DNA of 50,566 nucleotides from Natronospira sp. (lineage in GTDB: Bacteria; Pseudomonadota; Gammaproteobacteria; Natronospirales; Natronospiraceae): NCBI GenBank assembly GCA_003558125.1, contig PWMQ01000093.1, forward strand, positions 1-50,566, given 5' to 3'. This document shows positions 10,938 through 19,314 of this stretch, piece by piece (positions within the stretch are counted from its first letter, which is position 1; the number at the start of each line of letters is the position of its first letter). Position numbers and translations under genes: made by a program. Under the pieces are notes generated by a model. That model was not told the origin of the DNA. It ran no database searches and worked only from the letters and a program-made list of their open reading frames with translations.

Positions 10938-11080
10938 CTCACAAAGATCAATAGTGCATATAAGCCTTTCAGGCTGGTCCCATGCCGGTTGACTGATGCA
11001 TCATACTGAGACCTCTGATCCAGTCATCGGTGCCGGGTCGGGTGGTCAAGGGTTCCTTGTTTATTGAGCCGGGAGGCGTC

Positions 11081-12160
11081 GTGACGCAGCGGGCGTGGAA
11101 TTTCAGCGCGGGGCCGGCCATGTTGCCGGGGGCGGTGATTGAGCGGATTCAGGAGGAGTTGCCGGACACCAACGGCTCGGGCATGTCGGCCATGGAGATG
11201 AGTCACCGGGGGGCGGATTTTCGGCACATCGCCGAGACCGCCGAGGCCGATCTGCGCGAGTTGATGGCGATTCCGGATGACTACCGGGTGCTGTTTCTGC
11301 AGGGCGGGGCCACGGCCCTGTTTTCCGTCTTACCGCTGAATCTGGCCAATGGCAGTGGCCGTGCCGACTATGTCCGCACCGGACACTGGTCCAGCAAGGC
11401 CATTGCCGAGGGCCGGCGATTCTGTCAGCTACACATTGCGGGCGACAGCGAGGAGAACGAGTACACCCGGGTGCCGGACGACTACGATTTCGACCCCGGT
11501 GCCGACTATGTCCATGTAACACCCAATGAAACCATCCACGGACTGCGTTTTCCGGACTTGCCGGACACGGGGGCTGTGCCGGTGGTGGCCGACCTGTCTT
11601 CGGCCATTCTCTCCGAGCCCATCAATGTCCGGGATTACGGCCTGATCTATGCCGGGGCGCAGAAGAATATCGGTCCGGCGGGGCTCTGCATTGTCATTGT
11701 CCGCGAGGATCTGCTCACCGGCGCCCGCGAGGGCACGCCGGCGCTGATGGACCTCAAGGCCCAGGCCGGGGCCGGCTCCATGCTCAATACGCCGCCCACC
11801 TTTGCCTGGTATGTGGCTGGGCTGGTGTTTCAGTGGTTGAAAGCGCAGGGTGGGGTGGAGGCCATGGCCCATCGCAATCGCAAGAAGGCCGAATTGCTTT
11901 ATGGTGCCATCGACGGGTCGGATTTCTACCGCAACCTGGTGGTACCGGCCTGCCGTTCGCTGATGAACGTGCCGTTTTTCCTGGCCGACTCGGCCTTGGA
12001 GGATCGTTTCAAGTCGGAAGCCCGGGATCTCGGCCTGCTGACCCTGGGCGGCCACCGCGCCGTTGGGGGCCTGCGCGCGAGTATCTACAACGCCATGCCG
12101 CTGGAAGGTGTCCAGGCCCTGGTGGATTTCATGGCCGACTTCGAGCGGCGCTACGGCTGA
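11081..12160 (+). CDS. serC: Phosphoserine aminotransferase
   Basis: The protein is 359 aa, the usual length. It is a PLP enzyme converting 3-phosphohydroxypyruvate to phosphoserine, and the paralogous step in pyridoxal phosphate synthesis. The N-terminus WNFSAGPAMLP and SHRGADF are family signatures, and the Schiff-base Lys195 lies in IYAGAQKNIGPAG. I start at GTG 11081, which has GGGAGG 4 bases upstream and gives the normal N-terminus; an in-frame ATG at 11030 would add 17 unconserved residues. It is followed by the phosphoglycerate dehydrogenase gene, so steps one and two of serine synthesis are adjacent. Confidence 0.97.
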   Translation: MTQRAWNFSAGPAMLPGAVIERIQEELPDTNGSGMSAMEMSHRGADFRHIAETAEADLRELMAIPDDYRVLFLQGGATALFSVLPLNLANGSGRADYVRTGHWSSKAIAEGRRFCQLHIAGDSEENEYTRVPDDYDFDPGADYVHVTPNETIHGLRFPDLPDTGAVPVVADLSSAILSEPINVRDYGLIYAGAQKNIGPAGLCIVIVREDLLTGAREGTPALMDLKAQAGAGSMLNTPPTFAWYVAGLVFQWLKAQGGVEAMAHRNRKKAELLYGAIDGSDFYRNLVVPACRSLMNVPFFLADSALEDRFKSEARDLGLLTLGGHRAVGGLRASIYNAMPLEGVQALVDFMADFERRYG

Positions 12161-12256
12161 GTCGGTTCAAGGTTATCGAGCAAGACTCCGCTGCCGGTCC
12201 GGACTCTCCGCGGCTGCAGCGGACCTGGTGGTTTTTATCCGACAGGGTATTGATTC

Positions 12257-13444
12257 ATGATTTTTCGCATCAAGACGTACAACAATATCAACGAAGCCGG
12301 TCTTGAGGCCTTTCCCCGCGGCCTTTACGAGGTGGGCAGCAGTATCGAGTCCGAGGATGCGGTTCTGGTCCGCTCAGCAAGGCTGCACGAGCAGCCCCTG
12401 TCTCCCAATCTGAAAGCCGTGGCCCGGGCGGGTGCCGGGGTCAACAATATCCCGGTGGATCGGCTTTCCGAGCAGGGAATCCCCGTGTTCAACGCCCCCG
12501 GCGCCAATGCCAACGCGGTCAAGGAGCTGGTGATCGCGGGGTTGTTCATGGGCTTTCGCAACATCGCCCCGGCCCTGGAGTTCGTGGAGCGGATCGAAGG
12601 CGAGGGAGAGAGCTTCGAGAAGGCGGTGGAAGCGGGCAAGAAACGCTTCGTGGGTCGTGAACTGCCCGGCCGCCGGCTCGGTGTGGTGGGTCTTGGCGCC
12701 ATCGGTGGGCAGGTGGCCAACGCCGCCCGCTCCCTGGGCATGGAGGTCATCGGCTACGATCCGGGCCTGACCGTGGAGCACGCCTGGCGGCTGGCCTCGG
12801 ACGTGCGCCAGGCCCGCAGCCTTGACGAATTGCTGGGGGAATCCGATGTGGTCAGCCTGCATGTGCCGCTGATGGACAAGACCCGGGACCTGATCAACGA
12901 GCGGCGGATCGCTGTCATGCGGCCCGGGGCCGTGCTGCTGAACTTTGCCCGTGATGGCCTGGTGGATCGGGAGGCGGTGATTGCCTCGGTGGAGTCGGAA
13001 CATCTCGGCGGATACGTCACGGATTTCCCCCATCCGGACTTGCTGAAGCGGGAAAGGGTGGTGGCGCTGCCGCATCTGGGAGCCTCTACCGGCGAGGCGG
13101 AGGCCAATTCCGCGGTAATGGCGGTGCAAAACCTGCGAGATTTCCTCGAGAACGGTAATATACGCCATTCGGTGAATTTCCCGGACGTGGTCATGCCCCG
13201 TACCGACGGCGGGCGGCTGGCCGTGGCCAATGCCAATGTCCCCAATATGGTGGGGCAGGTGGGTACCGCCCTGGCCGAGGCCGGCCTCAACATCGTTGAT
13301 CTGCTCAATCGGTCACAGGGCGAGTTGGCCTACACCCTGGTGGACGTGGATGGCGAGGTGCCCGAGACGGTGGCGGCCGCCATCGAGGCCATCGACGGCG
13401 TCCTGAAAGCCAGAAGCATCGCGCCGGTGTCTGCCCGCGGCTGA
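12257..13444 (+). CDS. serA: D-3-phosphoglycerate dehydrogenase with ACT domain
   Basis: The protein is 395 aa. It oxidises 3-phosphoglycerate to phosphohydroxypyruvate, the first step of serine synthesis. The NAD-binding motif GLGAIG is at residues 145-150, the substrate Arg lies in NFARDGLVD (Arg232), and the active-site His273 in LPHLGASTGEAE. The segment YVTDFPHP takes the place of the usual acidic-rich DVF motif, as in the short 3PGDH type. Residues from about 320 form a C-terminal ACT domain (NVPNMVGQVGTALAEAGLNI), so serine feedback is plausible. It occupies the slot where pseudomonads carry pheA between serC and hisC. Confidence 0.93.
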   Translation: MIFRIKTYNNINEAGLEAFPRGLYEVGSSIESEDAVLVRSARLHEQPLSPNLKAVARAGAGVNNIPVDRLSEQGIPVFNAPGANANAVKELVIAGLFMGFRNIAPALEFVERIEGEGESFEKAVEAGKKRFVGRELPGRRLGVVGLGAIGGQVANAARSLGMEVIGYDPGLTVEHAWRLASDVRQARSLDELLGESDVVSLHVPLMDKTRDLINERRIAVMRPGAVLLNFARDGLVDREAVIASVESEHLGGYVTDFPHPDLLKRERVVALPHLGASTGEAEANSAVMAVQNLRDFLENGNIRHSVNFPDVVMPRTDGGRLAVANANVPNMVGQVGTALAEAGLNIVDLLNRSQGELAYTLVDVDGEVPETVAAAIEAIDGVLKARSIAPVSARG

Positions 13445-13517
13445 GAAGGCCGCGGCGCTGCCGCCGGCCTGGTCGTAATCAGAGGTTTTCCTCTCAAATA
13501 CAGATACTGGAGTGATC

Positions 13518-14651
13518 ATGGCAAGCCAATTCCTGGACAAGGCCCTGCCGGGTGTGCAGAGCCTCAAGCCCTATGAGCCGGGCAAGCCCATCAGCGAGCT
13601 GCAGCGTGAACTGGGCCTGGACGATATCGTCAAGCTCGCCTCCAATGAAACCCCCCTGGGGCCCAGCCCCAAGGCCCAGGCCGCCATGCGCGAGGCCCTG
13701 GAGGATCTGGCGCTGTATCCCGACGGCAACGGCTTTGATCTCAAGCGGGCGCTGTGCGAAAAGCATGGTGTCAAGCCGGAGCAAATCACCCTTGGTACCG
13801 GCTCGGATCATATCCTGGAACTGATTGCCCGCGTCTTCCTGGGGCCGGGCCGCAACGCGGTCTTTTCGAAATACGGCTTTGCCATCTACGCCATCGTCAG
13901 TCAGGCCGCCGGTGCCGAGCTGCGGGTGGCCGACGCCCTGCCGGAGGACCACCCGGCGATGCCCTACGGTCATGACCTGGAGGCCATGGCCGGGCAGATC
14001 GATGAGAACACCCGCGTGGTCTTCATCGCCAACCCCAACAACCCCACCGGGACCTGGGTGGATCGGGCCACCCTGACTGCCTTCCTGGACAAGGTGCCGG
14101 CCGACACCCTGGTGGTGCTGGACGAGGCCTACTACGAGTACGTGGAAGAGGCGGATTATCCGGACGGCCAGACGCTGTTGGCCAATTACCCGAACCTGCT
14201 GGTCATGCGGACCTTCTCCAAGGCCTATGGCCTGGCGGGGATCCGGGTGGGCTATGGTCTGGCCAGCGAAGAAATCACCGATCTGCTCAACCGCGTTCGC
14301 CTGGCCTTCCATCCCAATACCCTGGGTCAGGTGGCTGCCACCGCGGCCCTGGCTGATCAGGCCCATATCGACAAGTCCATCGCCATGAACCGGGAGGAGC
14401 TTGCCAAGATGCAGGCCGGCTTGCGCGAGCGGGGCTTTAAAACCATTCCCTCGGTGTGCAACTTCGTTACCGTGGATACCGGCCGCCCGGGCCGTGAGGT
14501 CTTCCAGGACCTGCTGCGCCAGGGCGTGATCGTGCGGCCTCTGGATGGCTACGGCATGCCCACCCATGTGCGCGTCTCGGTGGGCCTCCCGGAAGAGAAC
14601 GAGCGCTTCTTCCATGCCTTTGATGCGGTCATGGGCAGCGCCACGGCGTGA
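13518..14651 (+). CDS. hisC: Histidinol-phosphate aminotransferase
   Basis: The protein is 377 aa, a class I/II PLP aminotransferase. The signatures are LASNETPLGPSP (N-terminal), NPNNPTGTW, LDEAYYEY and FSKAYGLAGIRVGY with the Schiff-base Lys near residue 235. I start at ATG 13518, five bases after GGAG; an upstream GTG at 13512 overlaps that ribosome site. The enzyme transaminates imidazole-acetol phosphate in histidine synthesis. HisC2-type enzymes in this serC-aroA setting can also act on aromatic keto acids, which would explain its place before aroA. It ends in a GTGA overlap with aroA. Confidence 0.94.
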   Translation: MASQFLDKALPGVQSLKPYEPGKPISELQRELGLDDIVKLASNETPLGPSPKAQAAMREALEDLALYPDGNGFDLKRALCEKHGVKPEQITLGTGSDHILELIARVFLGPGRNAVFSKYGFAIYAIVSQAAGAELRVADALPEDHPAMPYGHDLEAMAGQIDENTRVVFIANPNNPTGTWVDRATLTAFLDKVPADTLVVLDEAYYEYVEEADYPDGQTLLANYPNLLVMRTFSKAYGLAGIRVGYGLASEEITDLLNRVRLAFHPNTLGQVAATAALADQAHIDKSIAMNREELAKMQAGLRERGFKTIPSVCNFVTVDTGRPGREVFQDLLRQGVIVRPLDGYGMPTHVRVSVGLPEENERFFHAFDAVMGSATA

Positions 14652-15982
14652 GCCAGGTTTCCGGCATGGGCTCGGCACAGGGACGTGGATGGCAGCTTGG
14701 GGCGGCCGCCGAGATTGGCGGCGTCCTGCAGGTGCCGGGTGACAAGTCCATCTCCCATCGGGCGCTGCTGTTTCTTGCCATCGCCGAAGGCGGTGGCGAG
14801 ATTCGGGGTTTGCTGGAGGCGAGGGATTGCCTCAATACCCTGGCAGCTCTCCGCGCCCTGGGTGCCCGAATTGATTCTCTGGGGCCCGGCAGCTATCGCG
14901 TGGTCGGTCCGGCCGGTGGTGGCCTGCGTGCCCCCGACAAGCCCCTGGATCTGGGCAATTCCGGGACCGGTCTGCGCCTGCTTACCGGTTTGCTGGCGGG
15001 CCTGAACCTGCCCGCCAGCCTGACGGGAGATGCCTCCCTGTGCCGCCGGCCCATGGGGCGAATCGTCGATCCGCTCAACGCCATGGGCGCCGCGATCCGG
15101 GCCGAGGACGGCCGTCCGCCCCTGCATCTGGCCAGCCATGAGGGATTGCAGGGGATCGACTATGCCATGCCGGTGGCCAGTGCCCAGGTCAAATCCGCCA
15201 TCCTGTTGGCGGGGTTGCATGCCCGGGGCGAGACCCGGGTCCGCGAGCCGGCGCCCACCCGGGATCACAGCGAGCGCATGCTGGCCGGTCTGGGTGCCGA
15301 TATCGAATGGGGGCAGGGCGAGGTACGCCTGCGGCCCGGTGGTCTGCGCGGCCAGGATATCGATGTGCCGGCAGATTTTTCCTCGGCGGCCTTCTTCGTG
15401 GCCCTGGCCGCCGCCCGGCCGGGGGCGGAAATATGCTTGCGCCAGGTCGGCATCAACCCCACTCGCGATGGGCTCCTGCGCCTGCTGAAACGGATGGGGG
15501 CCGCTGTCGGTCTGGAGAACCAGCGATTGGTCGGCGGAGAGCCGGTGGCTGACATCCGGGTGACCGGGCAGCCGCTTGAAGCCATTACCGTCAGTGCCGA
15601 GGAAGTGGCCCTGGCGGTGGACGAGATTCCCGCCTTGATGATTGCCGCCGCCCGCGCCCGGGGCACGACCCATGTGGAGGGCGCGGCCGAGCTGCGGGTC
15701 AAGGAAAGTGATCGCATCGCCGCCATGGCCGAAGGCCTGCAGGCCATGGGTTTGTCGGTGGAGACCCGGCCCGATGGCCTGTCGGTCACCGGTGGTCCGA
15801 TTCGGGGCGGCCGGATCGCCTCCCGGGGCGATCACCGTATTGCCATGAGCTTCGCCATGCTGGGCGCCTTGCTGCCCGCCGGCGAGCAACTGCGGATCGA
15901 TGATGTGGACAATGTGGCCACTTCTTTCCCCGATTTCATTGCCCGCTGCAAGGCAGTGGGGGTCAATATTCAGGAGTCATGA
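14648..15982 (+). CDS. aroA: 3-phosphoshikimate 1-carboxyvinyltransferase (EPSP synthase, class II-like)
   Basis: The protein is 444 aa. It joins PEP to shikimate-3-phosphate in chorismate synthesis. PGDKSISHRALL marks the shikimate-phosphate site. LGNSGTGLRLL followed by GDASLCRRPMGR is the class II pattern, with Gly (not Ala) at the position that sets glyphosate tolerance in the CP4 enzyme. RVKESDRI and the late DHRIAMSFA complete the active site. The GTG at 14648 overlaps the hisC stop; an ATG at 14666 is a reasonable alternative because neither has a strong ribosome site. No separate tyrA gene lies between hisC and aroA. Confidence 0.94.
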   Translation: MSQVSGMGSAQGRGWQLGAAAEIGGVLQVPGDKSISHRALLFLAIAEGGGEIRGLLEARDCLNTLAALRALGARIDSLGPGSYRVVGPAGGGLRAPDKPLDLGNSGTGLRLLTGLLAGLNLPASLTGDASLCRRPMGRIVDPLNAMGAAIRAEDGRPPLHLASHEGLQGIDYAMPVASAQVKSAILLAGLHARGETRVREPAPTRDHSERMLAGLGADIEWGQGEVRLRPGGLRGQDIDVPADFSSAAFFVALAAARPGAEICLRQVGINPTRDGLLRLLKRMGAAVGLENQRLVGGEPVADIRVTGQPLEAITVSAEEVALAVDEIPALMIAAARARGTTHVEGAAELRVKESDRIAAMAEGLQAMGLSVETRPDGLSVTGGPIRGGRIASRGDHRIAMSFAMLGALLPAGEQLRIDDVDNVATSFPDFIARCKAVGVNIQES

Positions 15983-16674
15983 TGGTGAATAGCGAGTCGT
16001 CCGACATTCCGGTGGTGACCATTGACGGGCCCAGCGGTGTCGGCAAGGGAACAACCGCTTCACTGCTGGCCCAGGCGCTGGACTGGCATCTTCTGGACAG
16101 CGGCGCCCTTTATCGCCTGCTGGCCCTGTCGGCCATGCGCGCCGGTGTGGCACCCGAGGAGGAAGCCCGCCTGGAAACCATGGCCCAGAGCCTGGCGGTG
16201 CGTTTCGAGGCCGGCGAGGGCGAGCAGCGGGTGCTGCTTGCCGGCGAGGATGTGAGCCGGGAAATCCGGACCGAGGATTGCGGCACCATGGCCTCGCGGA
16301 TCGCCGCTGTGCCCGGCGCGCGTCGCGGCCTGGTCAAGCTCCAGAAGGACTTTCGACAGGCGCCGGGGCTAGTGGCCGATGGCCGTGACATGGGGACCAC
16401 CATCTTCCCGGACGCCCCGCTCAAGATATTTTTGACCGCAAGCCCCGCGGAAAGGGCCCTGAGACGTCATAAGCAGTTGAAAGAGAAGGGGATTGATGCT
16501 AACGTTGGTGAGCTTGAAGTTGCGATTGCGGAGCGGGATCGGCGCGATGCCGAGCGCTCCACCTCGCCGCTCAAGCCGGCGGACGATGCGGTGCGCATCG
16601 ACACCACCGAATTGAGCATCAACCAGGTGCTTGATCGCGTGCTTTCGCTGGTCAAGGAAAGGCTGGACGGCTAG
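15982..16674 (+). CDS. cmk: Cytidylate kinase
   Basis: The protein is 230 aa from ATG 15982, the start best spaced from AGGAG (15972-15976); an adjacent ATG at 15979 overlaps the aroA stop as ATGA. It phosphorylates CMP and dCMP. The P-loop GPSGVGKGT lies near residue 16, LLDSGALYRLLA follows, then DGRDMGTTIFPDA and a lid segment with RRHKQLKEKG. The family's RDxxDxxR-type motif appears as ERDRRDAERSTSPLKPADDA. aroA-cmk-rpsA is a very common gammaproteobacterial order. The gene is followed by a strong terminator at 16706. Confidence 0.95.
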   Translation: MVNSESSDIPVVTIDGPSGVGKGTTASLLAQALDWHLLDSGALYRLLALSAMRAGVAPEEEARLETMAQSLAVRFEAGEGEQRVLLAGEDVSREIRTEDCGTMASRIAAVPGARRGLVKLQKDFRQAPGLVADGRDMGTTIFPDAPLKIFLTASPAERALRRHKQLKEKGIDANVGELEVAIAERDRRDAERSTSPLKPADDAVRIDTTELSINQVLDRVLSLVKERLDG

Positions 16675-16705
16675 GCCCCAAAAGGGCGGATGCCGGCCAT
16701 CACAT

Positions 16706-16736
16706 CCGGGCAGGCCAGGGGCCTGACCGGTTTTTT
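16706..16736 (+). terminator. Terminator or attenuator between cmk and rpsA
   Basis: CCGG, one mismatch, CAGGCC, loop AGG, GGCCTG, one mismatch, CCGG (16706-16730) is followed directly by six T. This is a textbook factor-independent terminator 30 bases after cmk and 116 bases before rpsA. It either isolates rpsA from the aro-cmk operon or attenuates read-through into it. Confidence 0.85.
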
Positions 16737-16851
16737 CGTTGCAGGACGGATCAGACAGGAGGTCGGATCCGATCAATCAAACCCCGGCATGGGCGGGATG
16801 GCCCGTGACGGACAACAGAAGCTGCCCGAGAGGGCACGGGAAGATAACCAC

Positions 16852-18528
16852 ATGTCAGAAAGTTTTGCCGAACTGTTTGAACAGAGCATCGCCGCGGAGC
16901 AGATGCAGCCCGGTTCCATCATCCACGCCAAGGTGGTTGAGATCCGGGATGATTTCGTCATCGTCAATGCGGGGCTGAAGTCCGAGGGTGTGATCCCGGT
17001 CAGCCAGTTCCGTAATGAAGAGGGCGAGCTGGAAGTCAGCGAAGGTGATGAAGTCGAAGTGGCCCTCGACGCTGTCGAGGATGGCTTTGGCGAGACCCGC
17101 CTGTCCCGGGAAAAGGCCAAGCGTGCCCGCACCTGGACCAAGCTGGAAGCCGCTTACGACGCCGGCGAGATTGTCCACGGCCACCTCAGTGGCAAGGTCA
17201 AGGGCGGTTTCACCGTCGACCTGGACAACATCCGCGCGTTCCTCCCCGGGTCCCTGGTGGACGTACGCCCCGTGCGCGACCCCACCTACCTGGAAGGCAA
17301 GGAACTGGAATTCAAGGTCATCAAGCTCGATCGTCGCCGCAACAACGTGGTGGTGTCCCGCCGCGCGGTGGTCGAAGAAGAGTACAAGGAAGAACGCGAC
17401 AAGCTGCTGGAAGAACTGCAGGAAGGCCTGGTCACCAAGGGTATCGTCAAGAACCTCACCGACTACGGTGCCTTCGTGGACCTGGGCGGTATCGACGGCC
17501 TGCTCCACATCACCGACATGGCCTGGCGCCGCGTGAACCATCCCTCCGAGGTGGTCAACGTGGGCGACGAGATCGAGGTCAAGGTGCTCAAGTTCGACCG
17601 TGAGCGCATGCGCGTGTCCCTGGGCCTCAAACAGCTCGGCGAGGATCCGTGGATTCAGATCGCCCACCGTTATCCGGTTGGTGCCCGCATCTTCGGCAAG
17701 GTGACCAACCTGGCCGATTACGGTTCCTTCGTGGAAATCGAGGAAGGTGTGGAAGGTCTGGTGCACGTGTCCGAAATGGACTGGACCAACAAGAACATCA
17801 ACCCCGGCAAGATCTGCCAGGTGGGCGATGAAGTCGAGGTCATGGTGCTGGATATCGACGAAGAGCGTCGCCGCATCTCCCTCGGCATGAAGCAGTGCCA
17901 GCCCAACCCGTGGGACGAGTTCGCCGCCACCCACAACAAGGGCGACAAGATCACCGGCAAGATCAAGTCCATCACGGACTTTGGTATCTTCGTTGGCCTG
18001 GAAGGCGGCATCGACGGCCTGGTTCACCTCTCCGACATCTCCTGGGATCAGACCGGCGAGGAAGCCATTCGCGACTTCAAGAAGGGCGACGAAGTGGAAG
18101 CCGTTGTGCTTTCCGTCGACCCCGAGCGCGAGCGGATTTCTCTCGGCGTCAAGCAGATGGACAAGGACCCGCTGGGTGCTTTCCTGGCCGAGTATCCCAA
18201 GGGCAGCATGATCAAGGGCAAGGTCCGCGAAGTGGACGCCAAGGGTGCCGTGATCGATCTGCCGGAAGAGCAGGAAGGTTATCTGCGTGCTTCCGAGCTG
18301 TCCCGCGAGAAAGTGGAAGACGCCCGCAGTGTGCTCAACGAGGGTGATGATATCGAAGCCCGCATCGTCGGCATCGATCGCAAGACCCGCGTGATCAGCC
18401 TGTCGGTCAAGGCCAAGGATGAGCAGGAAGAGCGCAAGGCGGTCAAGCAGTACTCCGACAGCAGCCAGGGCACCGGTGGTACCACCAGCCTCGGCGACCT
18501 GCTGAAAGAGCAGCTTGAAAACAAGTAA
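16852..18528 (+). CDS. rpsA: 30S ribosomal protein S1
   Basis: The protein is 558 aa, against 557 in E. coli. It has six S1 (OB-fold) repeats; the repeating pattern [27 protein letters not shown] is clear from about residue 190 onward. The start [12 protein letters not shown] at 16852 matches the E. coli N-terminus, while the frame open upstream to 16690 covers the leader and terminator. S1 binds mRNA leaders at the ribosome. The 115-base untranslated stretch after the terminator could hold an autoregulatory site, as S1 represses its own translation in E. coli; that part is inference. Confidence 0.99.
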   Translation: MSESFAELFEQSIAAEQMQPGSIIHAKVVEIRDDFVIVNAGLKSEGVIPVSQFRNEEGELEVSEGDEVEVALDAVEDGFGETRLSREKAKRARTWTKLEAAYDAGEIVHGHLSGKVKGGFTVDLDNIRAFLPGSLVDVRPVRDPTYLEGKELEFKVIKLDRRRNNVVVSRRAVVEEEYKEERDKLLEELQEGLVTKGIVKNLTDYGAFVDLGGIDGLLHITDMAWRRVNHPSEVVNVGDEIEVKVLKFDRERMRVSLGLKQLGEDPWIQIAHRYPVGARIFGKVTNLADYGSFVEIEEGVEGLVHVSEMDWTNKNINPGKICQVGDEVEVMVLDIDEERRRISLGMKQCQPNPWDEFAATHNKGDKITGKIKSITDFGIFVGLEGGIDGLVHLSDISWDQTGEEAIRDFKKGDEVEAVVLSVDPERERISLGVKQMDKDPLGAFLAEYPKGSMIKGKVREVDAKGAVIDLPEEQEGYLRASELSREKVEDARSVLNEGDDIEARIVGIDRKTRVISLSVKAKDEQEERKAVKQYSDSSQGTGGTTSLGDLLKEQLENK

Positions 18529-18550
18529 TCTTTCGGGATGAAGGTATAGG

Positions 18551-18592
18551 CTTTCCCGGCGTCTGGCCCAGGCCAGGCGTCGGGGAAGTTTT
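18551..18592 (+). terminator. Terminator downstream of rpsA
   Basis: A long stem pairs 18551-18568 with 18571-18588, including three G-U pairs, and is followed by TTTT. It lies between rpsA and ihfB, and probably gives partial termination because ihfB usually shares this transcript. Confidence 0.8.
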
Positions 18593-18620
18593 CCTTGGAA
18601 AGGGGTAGGGGACCACCAAG

Positions 18621-18938
18621 ATGAACAAGATTACCAAGTCCGAGCTCATCGAAGTTCTCTCTGGGCGATTGGGGCATTTGCCGGCCAAGGACGTGGAACT
18701 GGCGGTCAAGACCATACTTGAGCAAATGAGTAATTCCCTATCCAGCGGCCGTCGAATCGAGATTCGCGGATTCGGCAGCTTCTCCCTTCACTACCGGCCA
18801 CCTCGCATGGGGCGTAACCCCAAGACCGGTGAGTCGGTGGCCCTGTCCGGCAAGTATGTGCCCCATTTCAAGCCGGGCAAGGACCTCCGCGAACGTGTCA
18901 ATGACGGATATCAGAAGGAACTGGAGCGGGCGGACTGA
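18621..18938 (+). CDS. ihfB: Integration host factor subunit beta
   Basis: The protein is 105 aa of the HU/IHF family. Conserved segments are [11 protein letters not shown] at the start, [27 protein letters not shown] and the C-terminal [16 protein letters not shown]. The Pro in GRNPKTG is the residue that intercalates to bend DNA. The partner alpha subunit is encoded at 46824. The rpsA-ihfB-lapA-lapB order is the usual gammaproteobacterial one. Confidence 0.98.
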   Translation: MNKITKSELIEVLSGRLGHLPAKDVELAVKTILEQMSNSLSSGRRIEIRGFGSFSLHYRPPRMGRNPKTGESVALSGKYVPHFKPGKDLRERVNDGYQKELERAD

Positions 18939-19023
18939 TCACACTGTGGTAAAGTTCTCCGCACGGGCGCTTGCCTTAGTTGGCAATTCCCGTTCCAGGA
19001 ACAGTCCGTCGGAGTTGGCCATC

Positions 19024-19314
19024 ATGCGTTTCCTTCGTCTTACCCTGCTGATTCTCTTGATCCTGGTGGTGGTTGTGCTCACCTGGGTCAACACCGCATC
19101 CGTGGAGCTTAATTACCTGATTGGTAGCGTTGAGCTCCCACTCCCCATTGCCCTGTGGAGCAGTGCCTTTATTGGCGCCATCCTGGGTTTCCTGGCCAGT
19201 CTCGGTATGATCGTGCGGATGAAGCGGGACAATGCCCGACTGAAGCGTGCGGCCCGTTTGGCCGAGACCGAGGTAAACAACCTCCGCAACCTGCCGATCA
19301 GGAATGACCGCTGA
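19024..19314 (+). CDS. lapA: Lipopolysaccharide assembly protein A (LapA, DUF1049)
   Basis: The protein is 96 aa with two membrane helices (about residues 3-22 and 40-62). The spacer contains NTASVELNYLIGSVELPL, typical of LapA, and a short cytosolic coiled-coil tail (RMKRDNARLKRAARLAETEV) follows. The ATG at 19024 gives the usual length. It overlaps lapB by 11 bases. LapA and LapB act at the inner membrane to control LpxC turnover and so the amount of LPS. Confidence 0.93.
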   Translation: MRFLRLTLLILLILVVVVLTWVNTASVELNYLIGSVELPLPIALWSSAFIGAILGFLASLGMIVRMKRDNARLKRAARLAETEVNNLRNLPIRNDR

